NCBI GenBank assembly: GCA_017543165.1
Contig: JAFYGL010000062.1
Coordinates: 1 to 6,627 of the forward strand
Direction: 5' to 3'
From: Victivallales bacterium
GTDB lineage: Bacteria > Verrucomicrobiota > Lentisphaeria > Oligosphaerales > Oligosphaeraceae
DNA: 6,627 nt
Shown: positions 1 through 5,304 of the stretch, in pieces
Position numbering within the stretch: position 1 is the first letter of the stretch
Layout of the letters: each line of letters opens with the position of its first letter
Program-made: the position numbers and the translations under genes
The notes under the pieces: generated by a model
What the model was told of the DNA's origin: nothing
The model's input: the letters and a program-made list of their open reading frames with translations, nothing else
Databases searched by the model: none

Positions 1-236
1 CAGAATGAAAACCATATCACCGCCATGGACCAATGCCCGAGATACGCAAGATATATGCTGAGGCCTCCCATAGGCAGGCGCAGGATGGAGAGGCTGTTGG
101 GGTGCAGCGGCCAGAAAGAACGTATGAAAGCCCGTGCCCTTTCATGCCGTATTGCATTGAGCAGGATCAAGCGCTCGGCTAGCAACATCAAAAGCACCAG
201 AACCGTAATCGACCAAATGTTGTTAAAAATCATCAT
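1..236 (-). CDS. CDP-alcohol phosphatidyltransferase family protein (5' part only)
   Basis: An open frame starts at 236 (or at the adjacent second ATG, 233) and runs off the left edge, giving 78 residues. Residues 8-29 form a hydrophobic membrane segment. After a basic stretch (RHERARAFIRS) comes HPNSLSILRLPMGG at 45-58, followed by another hydrophobic helix. The PN-x-L/S-x-x-R pattern leading into a helix is typical of the N-terminus of CDP-alcohol phosphatidyltransferases. These are integral membrane enzymes that move a phosphatidyl group from CDP-diacylglycerol to an alcohol such as glycerol phosphate, serine or inositol. The diagnostic DGx2ARx8Gx3Dx3D motif would lie just outside the window, so the substrate cannot be named and the family call is an inference. 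An AGGA site lies 5 nt before the first ATG and 8 nt before the second. The 8-nt spacing matches tsf and pyrH here and slightly favours 233. The gene lies 58 bp downstream of the flavoprotein gene on the same strand, so co-transcription is likely. Confidence 0.62.
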   Translation of the reverse strand, partial: MMIFNNIWSITVLVLLMLLAERLILLNAIRHERARAFIRSFWPLHPNSLSILRLPMGGLSIYLAYLGHWSMAVIWFSF

Positions 237-253
237 TCAATTCCTGTTCCACA

Positions 254-283
254 AATCAGTGATAATCAGTGGTAATCTGTGGA
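254..283. repeat. Three tandem 10-bp repeats (AATCWGTGRW)
   Basis: AATCAGTGAT (254-263), AATCAGTGGT (264-273) and AATCTGTGGA (274-283) are three consecutive copies with an exact 10-bp period. The surrounding sequence CCACAAAT...ATCTGTGG is also an imperfect inverted repeat spanning 249-282. The array lies between the stop codon of the flavoprotein gene and the start of the phosphatidyltransferase gene. It resembles short AATCTGTGG-type intergenic repeats that occur in many unrelated bacterial genomes (recollection, not searched). Function unknown. Confidence 0.7.
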
Positions 284-294
284 TAAAAAACAAA

Positions 295-1632
295 CTATTT
301 CCTGTCCAGATTCGCGCCTGCCTCGATGAGGGCCTTCCTCACCAGCTTCCCATCCAGCTGGGGCAGCGGCGTCCCGTTCTGGATTGACAGGGCGCAGGCG
401 ACGCCCGCCGCCTGCCCAAGTGAGCACACTGGCGGCATCACGCGGCAGGAACTGTTCGCCACCTGGTCGCTGGAGACGCACCTTGAGGCGACCGCCATAT
501 TGTCCACCCCTTGCGGGATGATGCATCCGTATGGTATTTCGTAGTATGTGTTTGGCTCAAGATGGTAGTGGACCGTGCCGTTTCCGTGGGGATTATGCAC
601 ATCTATGCTGTAGTTGCAGCAGGCTATGCCATCAGGATAATGCCTGGTGGCCTTGACATCATCGCCAGTTATGCGGGCGATTCCCTTTATGCGGCGGGAT
701 TCGCGTATGCCCACATCCCCGAAAGAACGCAGGTTCGCTTCCTTGAAGCCAGGGAATTCCGCCCTGAGCCAAACAAGATATTCCCTCAACTGCCGCCTGC
801 CCTCTATCTCCGCCTCGGAAAGCGAGGCCGTGTCCGTGGCGTCCTTCTCGATTATGCGCGTCGTGTTGAAGTGCACCGAATTTGGGCCAAAGGCATCAAA
901 GCAAAGCAGGCTTTCGCGGGGCGAACTTATCTTGCCTTCCGCCTTCGCCTTCGGGAAAAGGTCCCTTGCCGCCACGTAGAACTCCTCGCAACGGATTGTG
1001 CCGTACGGGAGTTCCACATTGTCCAGGTCGAAGCAGGTTGTCATGGGCTGGCAGCTTTCAGGCGTGTCGTCCGCCCCCATTTCAAACGGCACGCCCGCCA
1101 GCGCGGCCAAGTCGCCATCGCCCGTGGCGTCGATATACCGCTTCGCCACCACAGCAGCAAAGCCGCCTTTGCCATGAATCACGGCGGCCTCCACGCTGCG
1201 CTTGTCCGCTGACATGACCACATCCACCAGGCGGCAATGATACCAGGGCTTGCAGCCTGCCTCCAGCAGCAAATCCTCCGCCGCCAAGGAGACAAACGTG
1301 GGCGATATGGTGCGCTTTGAGCAAAGGCCAAAGTCAATTTCCCTTTGTTTCTTCTGCATGGCTGGAGGCAGATAGGACAGCATCCTGTCAAACCACTCTG
1401 TGTAAACAGGGCCATCCAGGTATCCCTTGCTGTCTGCCGAATACATGAAAGGCGAGACTTCAGCCAGCGCTGCTGCGCCGCCAGGCCTTCCAGCCTGCTC
1501 GAATACGGCAACGCTGCACTTTGCACGCGCCGCCATCACGGCTGCACCAAGGCCGCCAGGCCCCGCGCCAAAAACCGCCACATCTGTCTCGGATATTACT
1601 TCAAGCTCCGTATTCTTCCATAATATAGACAT
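295..1632 (-). CDS. FAD-dependent oxidoreductase (PF12831-like)
   Basis: The 445-residue protein begins with a dinucleotide-binding Rossmann fold: GAGPGG at 22-27 and an acidic residue (E45, VFEQ) at the end of the second strand, which would bind the ribose of FAD. A second FAD-contact motif, DATGDGDLAALAG, lies at 168-180. RESRRI at 310-315, IPYG at 366-369 and the C-terminal CRVMPPVCSLGQAAG at 396-410 match the layout of the soluble FAD-dependent oxidoreductases grouped in PF12831. No signal peptide or membrane segment is visible. The substrate cannot be read from sequence; in many heterotrophs such proteins sit near sugar- or acid-degradation genes, but no such neighbour is present here. 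The upstream ATG at 1653 has no Shine-Dalgarno, whereas the ATG at 1632 follows GGAGG by 5 nt, so the shorter form is chosen. The gene is divergent from rpsB and is followed by a phosphatidyltransferase gene. Confidence 0.88.
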   Translation of the reverse strand: MSILWKNTELEVISETDVAVFGAGPGGLGAAVMAARAKCSVAVFEQAGRPGGAAALAEVSPFMYSADSKGYLDGPVYTEWFDRMLSYLPPAMQKKQREIDFGLCSKRTISPTFVSLAAEDLLLEAGCKPWYHCRLVDVVMSADKRSVEAAVIHGKGGFAAVVAKRYIDATGDGDLAALAGVPFEMGADDTPESCQPMTTCFDLDNVELPYGTIRCEEFYVAARDLFPKAKAEGKISSPRESLLCFDAFGPNSVHFNTTRIIEKDATDTASLSEAEIEGRRQLREYLVWLRAEFPGFKEANLRSFGDVGIRESRRIKGIARITGDDVKATRHYPDGIACCNYSIDVHNPHGNGTVHYHLEPNTYYEIPYGCIIPQGVDNMAVASRCVSSDQVANSSCRVMPPVCSLGQAAGVACALSIQNGTPLPQLDGKLVRKALIEAGANLDRK

Positions 1633-1637
1633 GCAAA

Positions 1638-1642
1638 CCTCC
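1638..1642 (-). promoter_or_regulatory. Shine-Dalgarno of the flavoprotein gene
   Basis: Read on the minus strand, GGAGG is followed by TTTGC and then ATG at 1632-1630. This near-perfect site decides between two in-frame ATG codons, because the ATG at 1653 lies upstream of the site and has none of its own. Confidence 0.8.
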
Positions 1643-1668
1643 AGGTTAATCATTGTAAATCAAGCGAT

Positions 1669-1696
1669 AAAATAATGTATATGCCTTAATTGTAAA
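1669..1696 (-). promoter_or_regulatory. Candidate sigma-70-type promoter for the flavoprotein gene
   Basis: On the minus strand, TTTACA (1696-1691) and TATTTT (1674-1669) are separated by 16 nt, giving a 5/6 match to the -35 box and 4/6 to the -10 box. Transcription would start about 30 nt before the ATG at 1632. The surrounding DNA is AT-rich, so chance matches are possible. An overlapping dyad TATGCC (1680-1685) / GGCATA (1700-1705) could be an operator, but its arms are only 6 bp. Confidence 0.3.
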
Positions 1697-1725
1697 GATG
1701 GCATACAAGTTTATATGCGCATTGC

Positions 1726-1748
1726 TCTGCGCAGCCAGGCTGCGCAGA
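1726..1748. repeat. 23-bp GC-rich palindrome
   Basis: TCTGCGCAGCC and its exact reverse complement flank a single A at 1737, giving 11-bp perfect arms. It lies between two divergently transcribed genes, where a terminator is not expected, and no T-run follows on either side. It could be a protein-binding dyad or a cruciform-forming or REP-like element. Function unknown. Confidence 0.75.
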
Positions 1749-1780
1749 AAAGCGCGCCGCGCGGAAAAGTGCGCCGCGCG
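1747..1780. repeat. 17-bp tandem repeat, two copies
   Basis: GAAAAGYGCGCCGCGCG occurs at 1747-1763 and again at 1764-1780 with one difference (C1753 versus T1770). The CCGCGCGG core of each copy is self-complementary, so each copy can pair with itself or with the other. The array directly abuts the 23-bp palindrome and precedes an A/T stretch (GATAAAAATT). It lies upstream of the candidate rpsB promoter, not within the transcript predicted from that promoter. Confidence 0.75.
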
Positions 1781-1802
1781 GATAAAAATTCGCCATTGCG
1801 TG

Positions 1803-1830
1803 TTGCGGCAAGAGGCAATCCGTGTATATT
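1803..1830 (+). promoter_or_regulatory. Candidate promoter for rpsB-tsf
   Basis: TTGCGG (1803-1808) and TATATT (1825-1830) are separated by 16 nt, giving 4/6 and 5/6 matches to the sigma-70 consensus. Transcription would start near 1837, leaving a leader of about 160 nt before the GTG at 1997. A long leader suits rpsB, because many bacteria regulate rpsB autogenously through S2 binding its mRNA leader. The assignment is inferred from the boxes alone. Confidence 0.45.
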
Positions 1831-1836
1831 ATGCGC

Positions 1837-1996
1837 TCAATTATGCGTCTCATTGCCAGGGCACTGATGTTCTGGCCTCCCTCTCCCAGGGTGAAGGCGC
1901 GACACAAAAACAAAATCCCTCACTTCGAACCCGTTCGGGAGAGCATATTGGGCGGGCGGCAAAATGGCGGAACATTCAAAAGAAGGAAGTCAAAAA
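1837..1996 (+). promoter_or_regulatory. Predicted rpsB mRNA leader
   Basis: This gene-free stretch follows the candidate promoter. CTCTCCC (1881-1887) is exactly complementary to GGGAGAG (1937-1943), which would close a domain of about 50 nt that also contains CCC-A-GGG (1885-1891) and CCCGTTCGGG (1930-1939). No known ribosomal-protein leader motif is recognised by eye. The Shine-Dalgarno AGGA at 1984-1987 lies 9 nt before the GTG start. An upstream in-frame ATG at 1964 would add 11 residues but lacks a good ribosome binding site. Leader identity and fold are inferences. Confidence 0.3.
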
Positions 1997-2764
1997 GTGG
2001 CAACCACAACAATCATCGACCTGATGAACGCAGGTGTTCATTTCGGGCACAAGACCAGGCGCTGGAATCCTAAGATGAAGCCTTACATCTACGGCGTCAG
2101 AAACGGCATCACCATCTTCAACCTGACAGTCACAATGAACCAGCTGGCTGCCGCATGCGACTATCTCAACCAACTGGCCGCCGATGGCAAGCAGATCCTC
2201 TTCGTAGGCTCAAAGCGCCAGGCCCAGGAATGTGTCCGCGAAATCGCTGAAAAGCTGAACATGCCCTACATGTGCGACCGCTGGCTGGGCGGAACCCTGA
2301 CCAACAACAAGGTGGTCATGTCCCGCGTCAACTACATGAAGAAACTCCAGGCGCAGGATGCTGACGGCTCACTGGACGCACTCACCAAGAAGGAAGCCTC
2401 CAACCTCAGGCGTGAACTTGGCAAGCTGCAGACAACTCTGGGCGGCATTGCAGACCTGAAGGGGCAGCCCGCCGCACTGGTGGTCGTGGATGTCATGCAC
2501 GAGCGCATCGCAGTCAGCGAAGCCGCAAAACTGGGCATCCCAGTGGTGGCAATCGTTGATTCAAACTGCAATCCTGACAATATCGAGTACGTGATCGCAG
2601 GCAATGACGATTCACTCCGCTCCATCAAGGTCATCATGGACACACTGTCCGCCGCAGTTGAAGAAGGCAACGCAGTGGCAGGCCGCAAGAAGGAAAAGGC
2701 AGCCGCCCAGGAAGAGAGCCAGGCTCCCCAGAAGTATGACGAGGAACCCAAGGCAGAGAACTAA
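1997..2764 (+). CDS. rpsB: 30S ribosomal protein S2
   Basis: The 255-residue protein is close to the usual S2 length. It opens with ATTTIIDLMNAGVHFGH, then TRRWNPKMKPYIYG at 20-33, the classic S2 N-terminal signature. It continues through LFVGSKRQAQ, RWLGGTLTN and VVDVMHERIAVSEA to PVVAIVDSNCNPDNIEYVI, the second S2 signature. S2 sits on the solvent side of the 30S subunit between head and body and is needed for S1 attachment. The last ~25 residues are a charged Lys/Glu/Ala/Gln tail. The start is taken at GTG 1997 because S2 homologues begin just there and AGAAGGAAG precedes it at normal spacing; an in-frame ATG at 1964 would add 11 residues unlike S2. tsf follows after 23 nt, the usual pairing of S2 with EF-Ts. 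Confidence 0.96.
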   Translation: MATTTIIDLMNAGVHFGHKTRRWNPKMKPYIYGVRNGITIFNLTVTMNQLAAACDYLNQLAADGKQILFVGSKRQAQECVREIAEKLNMPYMCDRWLGGTLTNNKVVMSRVNYMKKLQAQDADGSLDALTKKEASNLRRELGKLQTTLGGIADLKGQPAALVVVDVMHERIAVSEAAKLGIPVVAIVDSNCNPDNIEYVIAGNDDSLRSIKVIMDTLSAAVEEGNAVAGRKKEKAAAQEESQAPQKYDEEPKAEN

Positions 2765-2787
2765 TAACCAAGCATAGGAACAAGATA

Positions 2788-3606
2788 ATGGCAATTACAG
2801 CACAACTGGTTAACGAGCTTCGCAAGAAGACCAACATCGGAATGATGGAATGCAAGAAGGCCCTGGTGGCCTGCGACGGCGACATGGAAGCCGCCATCGA
2901 ATATCTGCGCAAGGCAGGCATCATCAAGGCCGAGGAAAAGGCAGGCCGTTCCGCAAACGCGGGCATCATCGTCGCCAAGTCCAATGGCAAGAGCGGCGTC
3001 CTCATCGAATTCCTCTGCGAGACTGACTTCGTGGCAAAGACCGATGACTTCAAGGCATTTGGCAAGCATCTGGCGGACATCGCACTGGCATACGCCGAAG
3101 ACGGCGACATCTGCGCAAAGCTGGCAGCCGAGACCGAAACCGAACTCAAGGAGTTCATCGGGCGCCTCAAGGAAAACATGCGCATCCGCCGCGCAATCCG
3201 CTGGAACGCAGCAAACGGCGTCATCGCATACTACCTCCATGCCGCAACACCTTACGGCGTGCTGGCTGAAATCGAAGGCGAATATGCCGAAGAACTGCCA
3301 ACCCAGATCTGCATGCACATCTGCGCAATCAATCCTGAATACATCTCCAGGGATGCAGTCCCAGCAGAACGCATCCAAAAGGAAAAGGAAATCGCATTGG
3401 CACAGGTGCCGGCAGACAAGCCAGACAAGATGAAGGAAGGCATTGTCAATGGCAAGATCAACAAGTGGTTCGCCACTTCCTGCCTCATGGAGCAGCCATG
3501 GGTAATGGATGACAAGACCACCCTGGCAAAGGTCGCACCAAAGGCAAAAGTCGTCCGCTTCGCACGTTGGCTGGCAGGCGAAGATGTTGCCGAGGAGAAT
3601 GCATAA
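2788..3606 (+). CDS. tsf: Translation elongation factor Ts
   Basis: The 272-residue protein is the guanine-nucleotide exchange factor that releases GDP from EF-Tu so that it can be recharged with GTP. The N-terminal UBA-like domain holds LVNELRKKTNIGMMECKKAL at 7-26. The usual T-G-A/V-G reads T-N-I-G here, a mild deviation. The core begins with GVLIEFLCETDFVAKTDDF; T79-D80-F81-V82 is the EF-Tu contact loop. Two core subdomains follow (about 90-180 and 180-270), including KPDKMKEGIVNGKINKW near 211-227 and a conserved LMEQPWVMDDK stretch near 233-243. AGGA lies 8 nt before the ATG. It follows rpsB by 23 nt and is followed by a strong terminator, so rpsB-tsf is a two-gene transcription unit. 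The protein acts in the cytoplasm. Confidence 0.96.
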   Translation: MAITAQLVNELRKKTNIGMMECKKALVACDGDMEAAIEYLRKAGIIKAEEKAGRSANAGIIVAKSNGKSGVLIEFLCETDFVAKTDDFKAFGKHLADIALAYAEDGDICAKLAAETETELKEFIGRLKENMRIRRAIRWNAANGVIAYYLHAATPYGVLAEIEGEYAEELPTQICMHICAINPEYISRDAVPAERIQKEKEIALAQVPADKPDKMKEGIVNGKINKWFATSCLMEQPWVMDDKTTLAKVAPKAKVVRFARWLAGEDVAEENA

Positions 3607-3635
3607 TTAATATGCACCAAAGAACCTAACTAAAG

Positions 3636-3678
3636 AAGAGCCTCAGGGAAACACAGTTTTCCCCGAGGCTCTTTTTTT
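3636..3678 (+). terminator. Rho-independent terminator after tsf
   Basis: AAGAGCCTC (3636-3644) pairs with GAGGCTCTT (3665-3673). After one A-C mismatch, GGGAAA (3646-3651) pairs with TTTCCC (3658-3663), leaving a 6-nt loop. A run of seven T follows at 3672-3678. The hairpin starts 29 nt after the tsf stop and ends 33 nt before pyrH, so it closes the rpsB-tsf unit. Confidence 0.92.
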
Positions 3679-3711
3679 GCGGGCGTTGGACAATCAAAAA
3701 GGAATCCAATT

Positions 3712-4431
3712 ATGTCAGAACAACCCAAATTCAAGAGAATACTGCTGAAACTCAGCGGCGAAATGCTAAAGGGACCCAGCGGATACGGCATTGATGCGGA
3801 CGCCACGCTCACGGCGGCGCAGCGCATTGCCGAGGCAGTCAAATGCGGCTGCCAGGTGGCCATCATCATCGGTGCAGGCAACATTTTCCGAGGCCTGGCT
3901 GGCAGCCGCAGCGGCATGGACAGAAGCTGCGCGGACAACATGGGAATGCTCGCCACCGCAATGAACGCGCTTGCCATGAGGGACGCACTGGAATCCATCG
4001 GCGTGGCGGCGGAAATACAATCTGCCTTCGCCATTGCTGGCGTGCTGGAGCCCTTCGACCAGCGCAAGGCAATCCGTCTCCTCGATGAAGGCAAGGTGGT
4101 TCTTTTTGCGGCGGGCACTGGCCACCCATATTTCACAACCGACACATGCGCCGCCCTCCGCGCCTGCGAAATCAAGGCGGATGCGGTATTCAAGGCAACC
4201 AAGGTGGATGGCGTCTATTCCGCCGATCCGCTGAAGGACAAGAACGCGGTGCGCTACGAGGAAATCTCCTTTGCAGAGGCACTTGCCAAGCGCCTGAAAG
4301 TAATGGATTCAACTGCTTTTTCACTTTGCCAGGACAATAATTTGCCAATTTTGGTATTTAAGTTTGGCGAACCTGGAATATTGTGCAATATTATGCACGG
4401 TGATTTAAGCAATGCAACTTTAGTACACTAA
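3712..4431 (+). CDS. pyrH: UMP kinase (uridylate kinase)
   Basis: The 239-residue protein phosphorylates UMP to UDP with ATP, feeding the pyrimidine nucleotide pools and UDP-sugar synthesis. It belongs to the amino-acid-kinase fold family, and the usual hexameric enzyme has this length. Visible motifs are KLSGE at 13-17 (phosphate binding), GAGNIFRG at 54-61, the AD-x-x-GMLAT region at 74-82, GTGHPYFTTDT at 135-145 (UMP/phosphate loop; usually GTGNPFFTTDT, so Asn is His here), KATKVDGVYSADP at 161-173 (ATP side) and KVMDSTAF at 196-203. AGGA lies 8 nt before the ATG. The gene follows the tsf terminator and is followed by frr after 20 nt. From about 4300 to the stop the DNA turns sharply AT-rich (about 35% G+C by hand count for 4301-4430) while the protein remains in register with the family. 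No clear promoter is visible in the 33 nt between terminator and start. Confidence 0.96.
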   Translation: MSEQPKFKRILLKLSGEMLKGPSGYGIDADATLTAAQRIAEAVKCGCQVAIIIGAGNIFRGLAGSRSGMDRSCADNMGMLATAMNALAMRDALESIGVAAEIQSAFAIAGVLEPFDQRKAIRLLDEGKVVLFAAGTGHPYFTTDTCAALRACEIKADAVFKATKVDGVYSADPLKDKNAVRYEEISFAEALAKRLKVMDSTAFSLCQDNNLPILVFKFGEPGILCNIMHGDLSNATLVH

Positions 4432-4451
4432 TCAAACAAAGAGGAGCAAAA

Positions 4452-5069
4452 ATGGGAAAGAACAACAATAACAAGGGCGGCAACAACCAGAAAGGCGCAC
4501 CAGCGGCGGCACCAGCAGGCAACTATGTGGAAACAGCAGAGGCCGCAATGAAGAAGACATTGGAATTCATGGCAAGGGACTTCGGCGCAGTACGCACAGG
4601 CAAGGCATCCCCAGCCATGGTGGAAGGCGTCATGATCTCATGCTACGGCAGCCAGATGAAACTCAAGGATGTGGCGACAATCACCGCGCCAGAAGCACTA
4701 CTGCTGGTCATCCAGCCATACGACCAGGGCATCGTGAAGGACATTGAAAAGGGCATCCTCGCCTCCAACATCGGCATCAGCCCAGTCAGCGACGGCCGCG
4801 TCATCCGCCTGCCAGTCCCCGAACTGTCAGCAGAACGCCGCGCTGAACTCACCAAGGTCATCAAGAAACGCTCCGAGGACGCAAAGGTGGAAATCCGCAA
4901 CGCACGCCGCGATTCCAACGAGGCCATAAAGAAGGCACAGAAGGCCTCCGAAATCACCGAGGACGAAGCAAAGGCAATGACCGACAAGGTCCAGAAACTC
5001 ACCGACAAGATGGTGGAGGAAGTCCAGAAGGCAACAGACGCCAAAATCGGCGAACTGGAAAGAATCTAA
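4452..5069 (+). CDS. frr: Ribosome recycling factor
   Basis: The 205-residue protein, with EF-G, splits the post-termination ribosome. The RRF core is clear: VRTGKASPAMVEGV at 47-60, the domain II beta-sheet region, NIGISPVSDGRVIRLPVPELSAERRAELTK at about 107-136, and the long helical domain I with the basic RNARRDSNEAIKKAQK stretch. The core aligns with the E. coli protein with a 20-residue offset, and the total length exceeds E. coli's 185 by the same 20. All of the excess is an N-terminal extension made almost only of Asn, Gly, Lys, Ala, Pro and Gln (MGKNNNNKGGNNQKG...). The start is supported by GAGGAG ending 5 nt before the ATG, and no alternative start lies near residue 21. The gene follows pyrH by 20 nt. 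A repeat-rich gap follows; no U-run terminator is visible there. Confidence 0.95.
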   Translation: MGKNNNNKGGNNQKGAPAAAPAGNYVETAEAAMKKTLEFMARDFGAVRTGKASPAMVEGVMISCYGSQMKLKDVATITAPEALLLVIQPYDQGIVKDIEKGILASNIGISPVSDGRVIRLPVPELSAERRAELTKVIKKRSEDAKVEIRNARRDSNEAIKKAQKASEITEDEAKAMTDKVQKLTDKMVEEVQKATDAKIGELERI

Positions 5070-5114
5070 AACACCACCCTTGGGTGCCCACTTTGGCGTC
5101 CCGATAGCGTCCAT

Positions 5115-5136
5115 GTGAGCGCCGAGCGGCGCTCAC
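5115..5136. repeat. GC-rich hairpin, left arm
   Basis: GTGAGCGCC (5115-5123) pairs with GGCGCTCAC (5128-5136) around a GAGC loop, a perfect 9-bp stem. It lies inside the left inverted arm and competes with long-range pairing to the right arm. No U-run follows, so it is not a standard terminator for frr. Confidence 0.8.
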
Positions 5137-5140
5137 TCAA

Positions 5141-5224
5141 GTTGGCCAACATGTATGGCAAAGCCCCAGGTAATCCATACAGGTTGGCCAACATGTATGG
5201 CAAAGCCCCAGGTAATCCATACAG
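5141..5224. repeat. 42-bp tandem repeat, two identical copies
   Basis: Copies at 5141-5182 and 5183-5224 are identical, each opening with GTTGGCCAAC. Inside each copy TGTATGG pairs with CCATACA (7 bp, 16-nt loop). The third GTTGGCCAAC begins at 5225 and a fourth, GTTGGTCAAC, at 5268, so the motif recurs at intervals of 42, 42 and 43 bp. GTTGGCCAACCTGAGTGG (5225-5242) and GTTGGTCAACCTGAGTGA (5268-5285) are 16/18 identical, suggesting decayed further copies. The regular spacing, about four helical turns, would put all four palindromes on one face of the DNA. Confidence 0.9.
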
Positions 5225-5281
5225 GTTGGCCAACCTGAGTGGCTGTCCAACAGACGGAAATATACAAGTTGGTCAACCTGA

Positions 5282-5304
5282 GTGAGCGCCGCTTCGGCGC
5301 TCAC
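5282..5304. repeat. GC-rich hairpin, right arm, upstream of orn
   Basis: GTGAGCGCC (5282-5290) pairs with GGCGCTCAC (5296-5304) around GCTTC, a perfect 9-bp stem extendable by one G-C pair. It ends 32 nt before the orn ATG. It mirrors the left hairpin, so the transcript can form either two local hairpins or one long duplex joining both arms. Confidence 0.8.

Noticed and set aside
25..387. Plus-strand 120-codon frame over the left edge
   Set aside because: It overlaps the phosphatidyltransferase start and the flavoprotein end in antisense, has an Arg/Ser-rich composition without motifs, and no Shine-Dalgarno.
511..1212. Plus-strand 233-codon frame inside the flavoprotein gene
   Set aside because: It is a G+C-driven shadow of the minus-strand flavoprotein frame, with no recognisable domain.
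1915..1945. Minus-strand CGGGTTCGAA resembling a tRNA T-loop
   Set aside because: No complementary T-stem, acceptor stem or anticodon arm can be assembled around it.
2634..3378. Long minus-strand frames antisense to rpsB and tsf
   Set aside because: The plus strand holds unmistakable S2 and EF-Ts here; the antisense frames are low-complexity shadows.
5072..5094. Small CACC/GGTG hairpin just after frr as a terminator
   Set aside because: The stem is only about 4 bp with a realistic loop, and no T-run follows.
5141..5285. CRISPR array
   Set aside because: The spacers between GTTGGYCAAC motifs are themselves identical in two of three cases and the motif is only 10 bp, which is a tandem repeat and not repeat-spacer structure.
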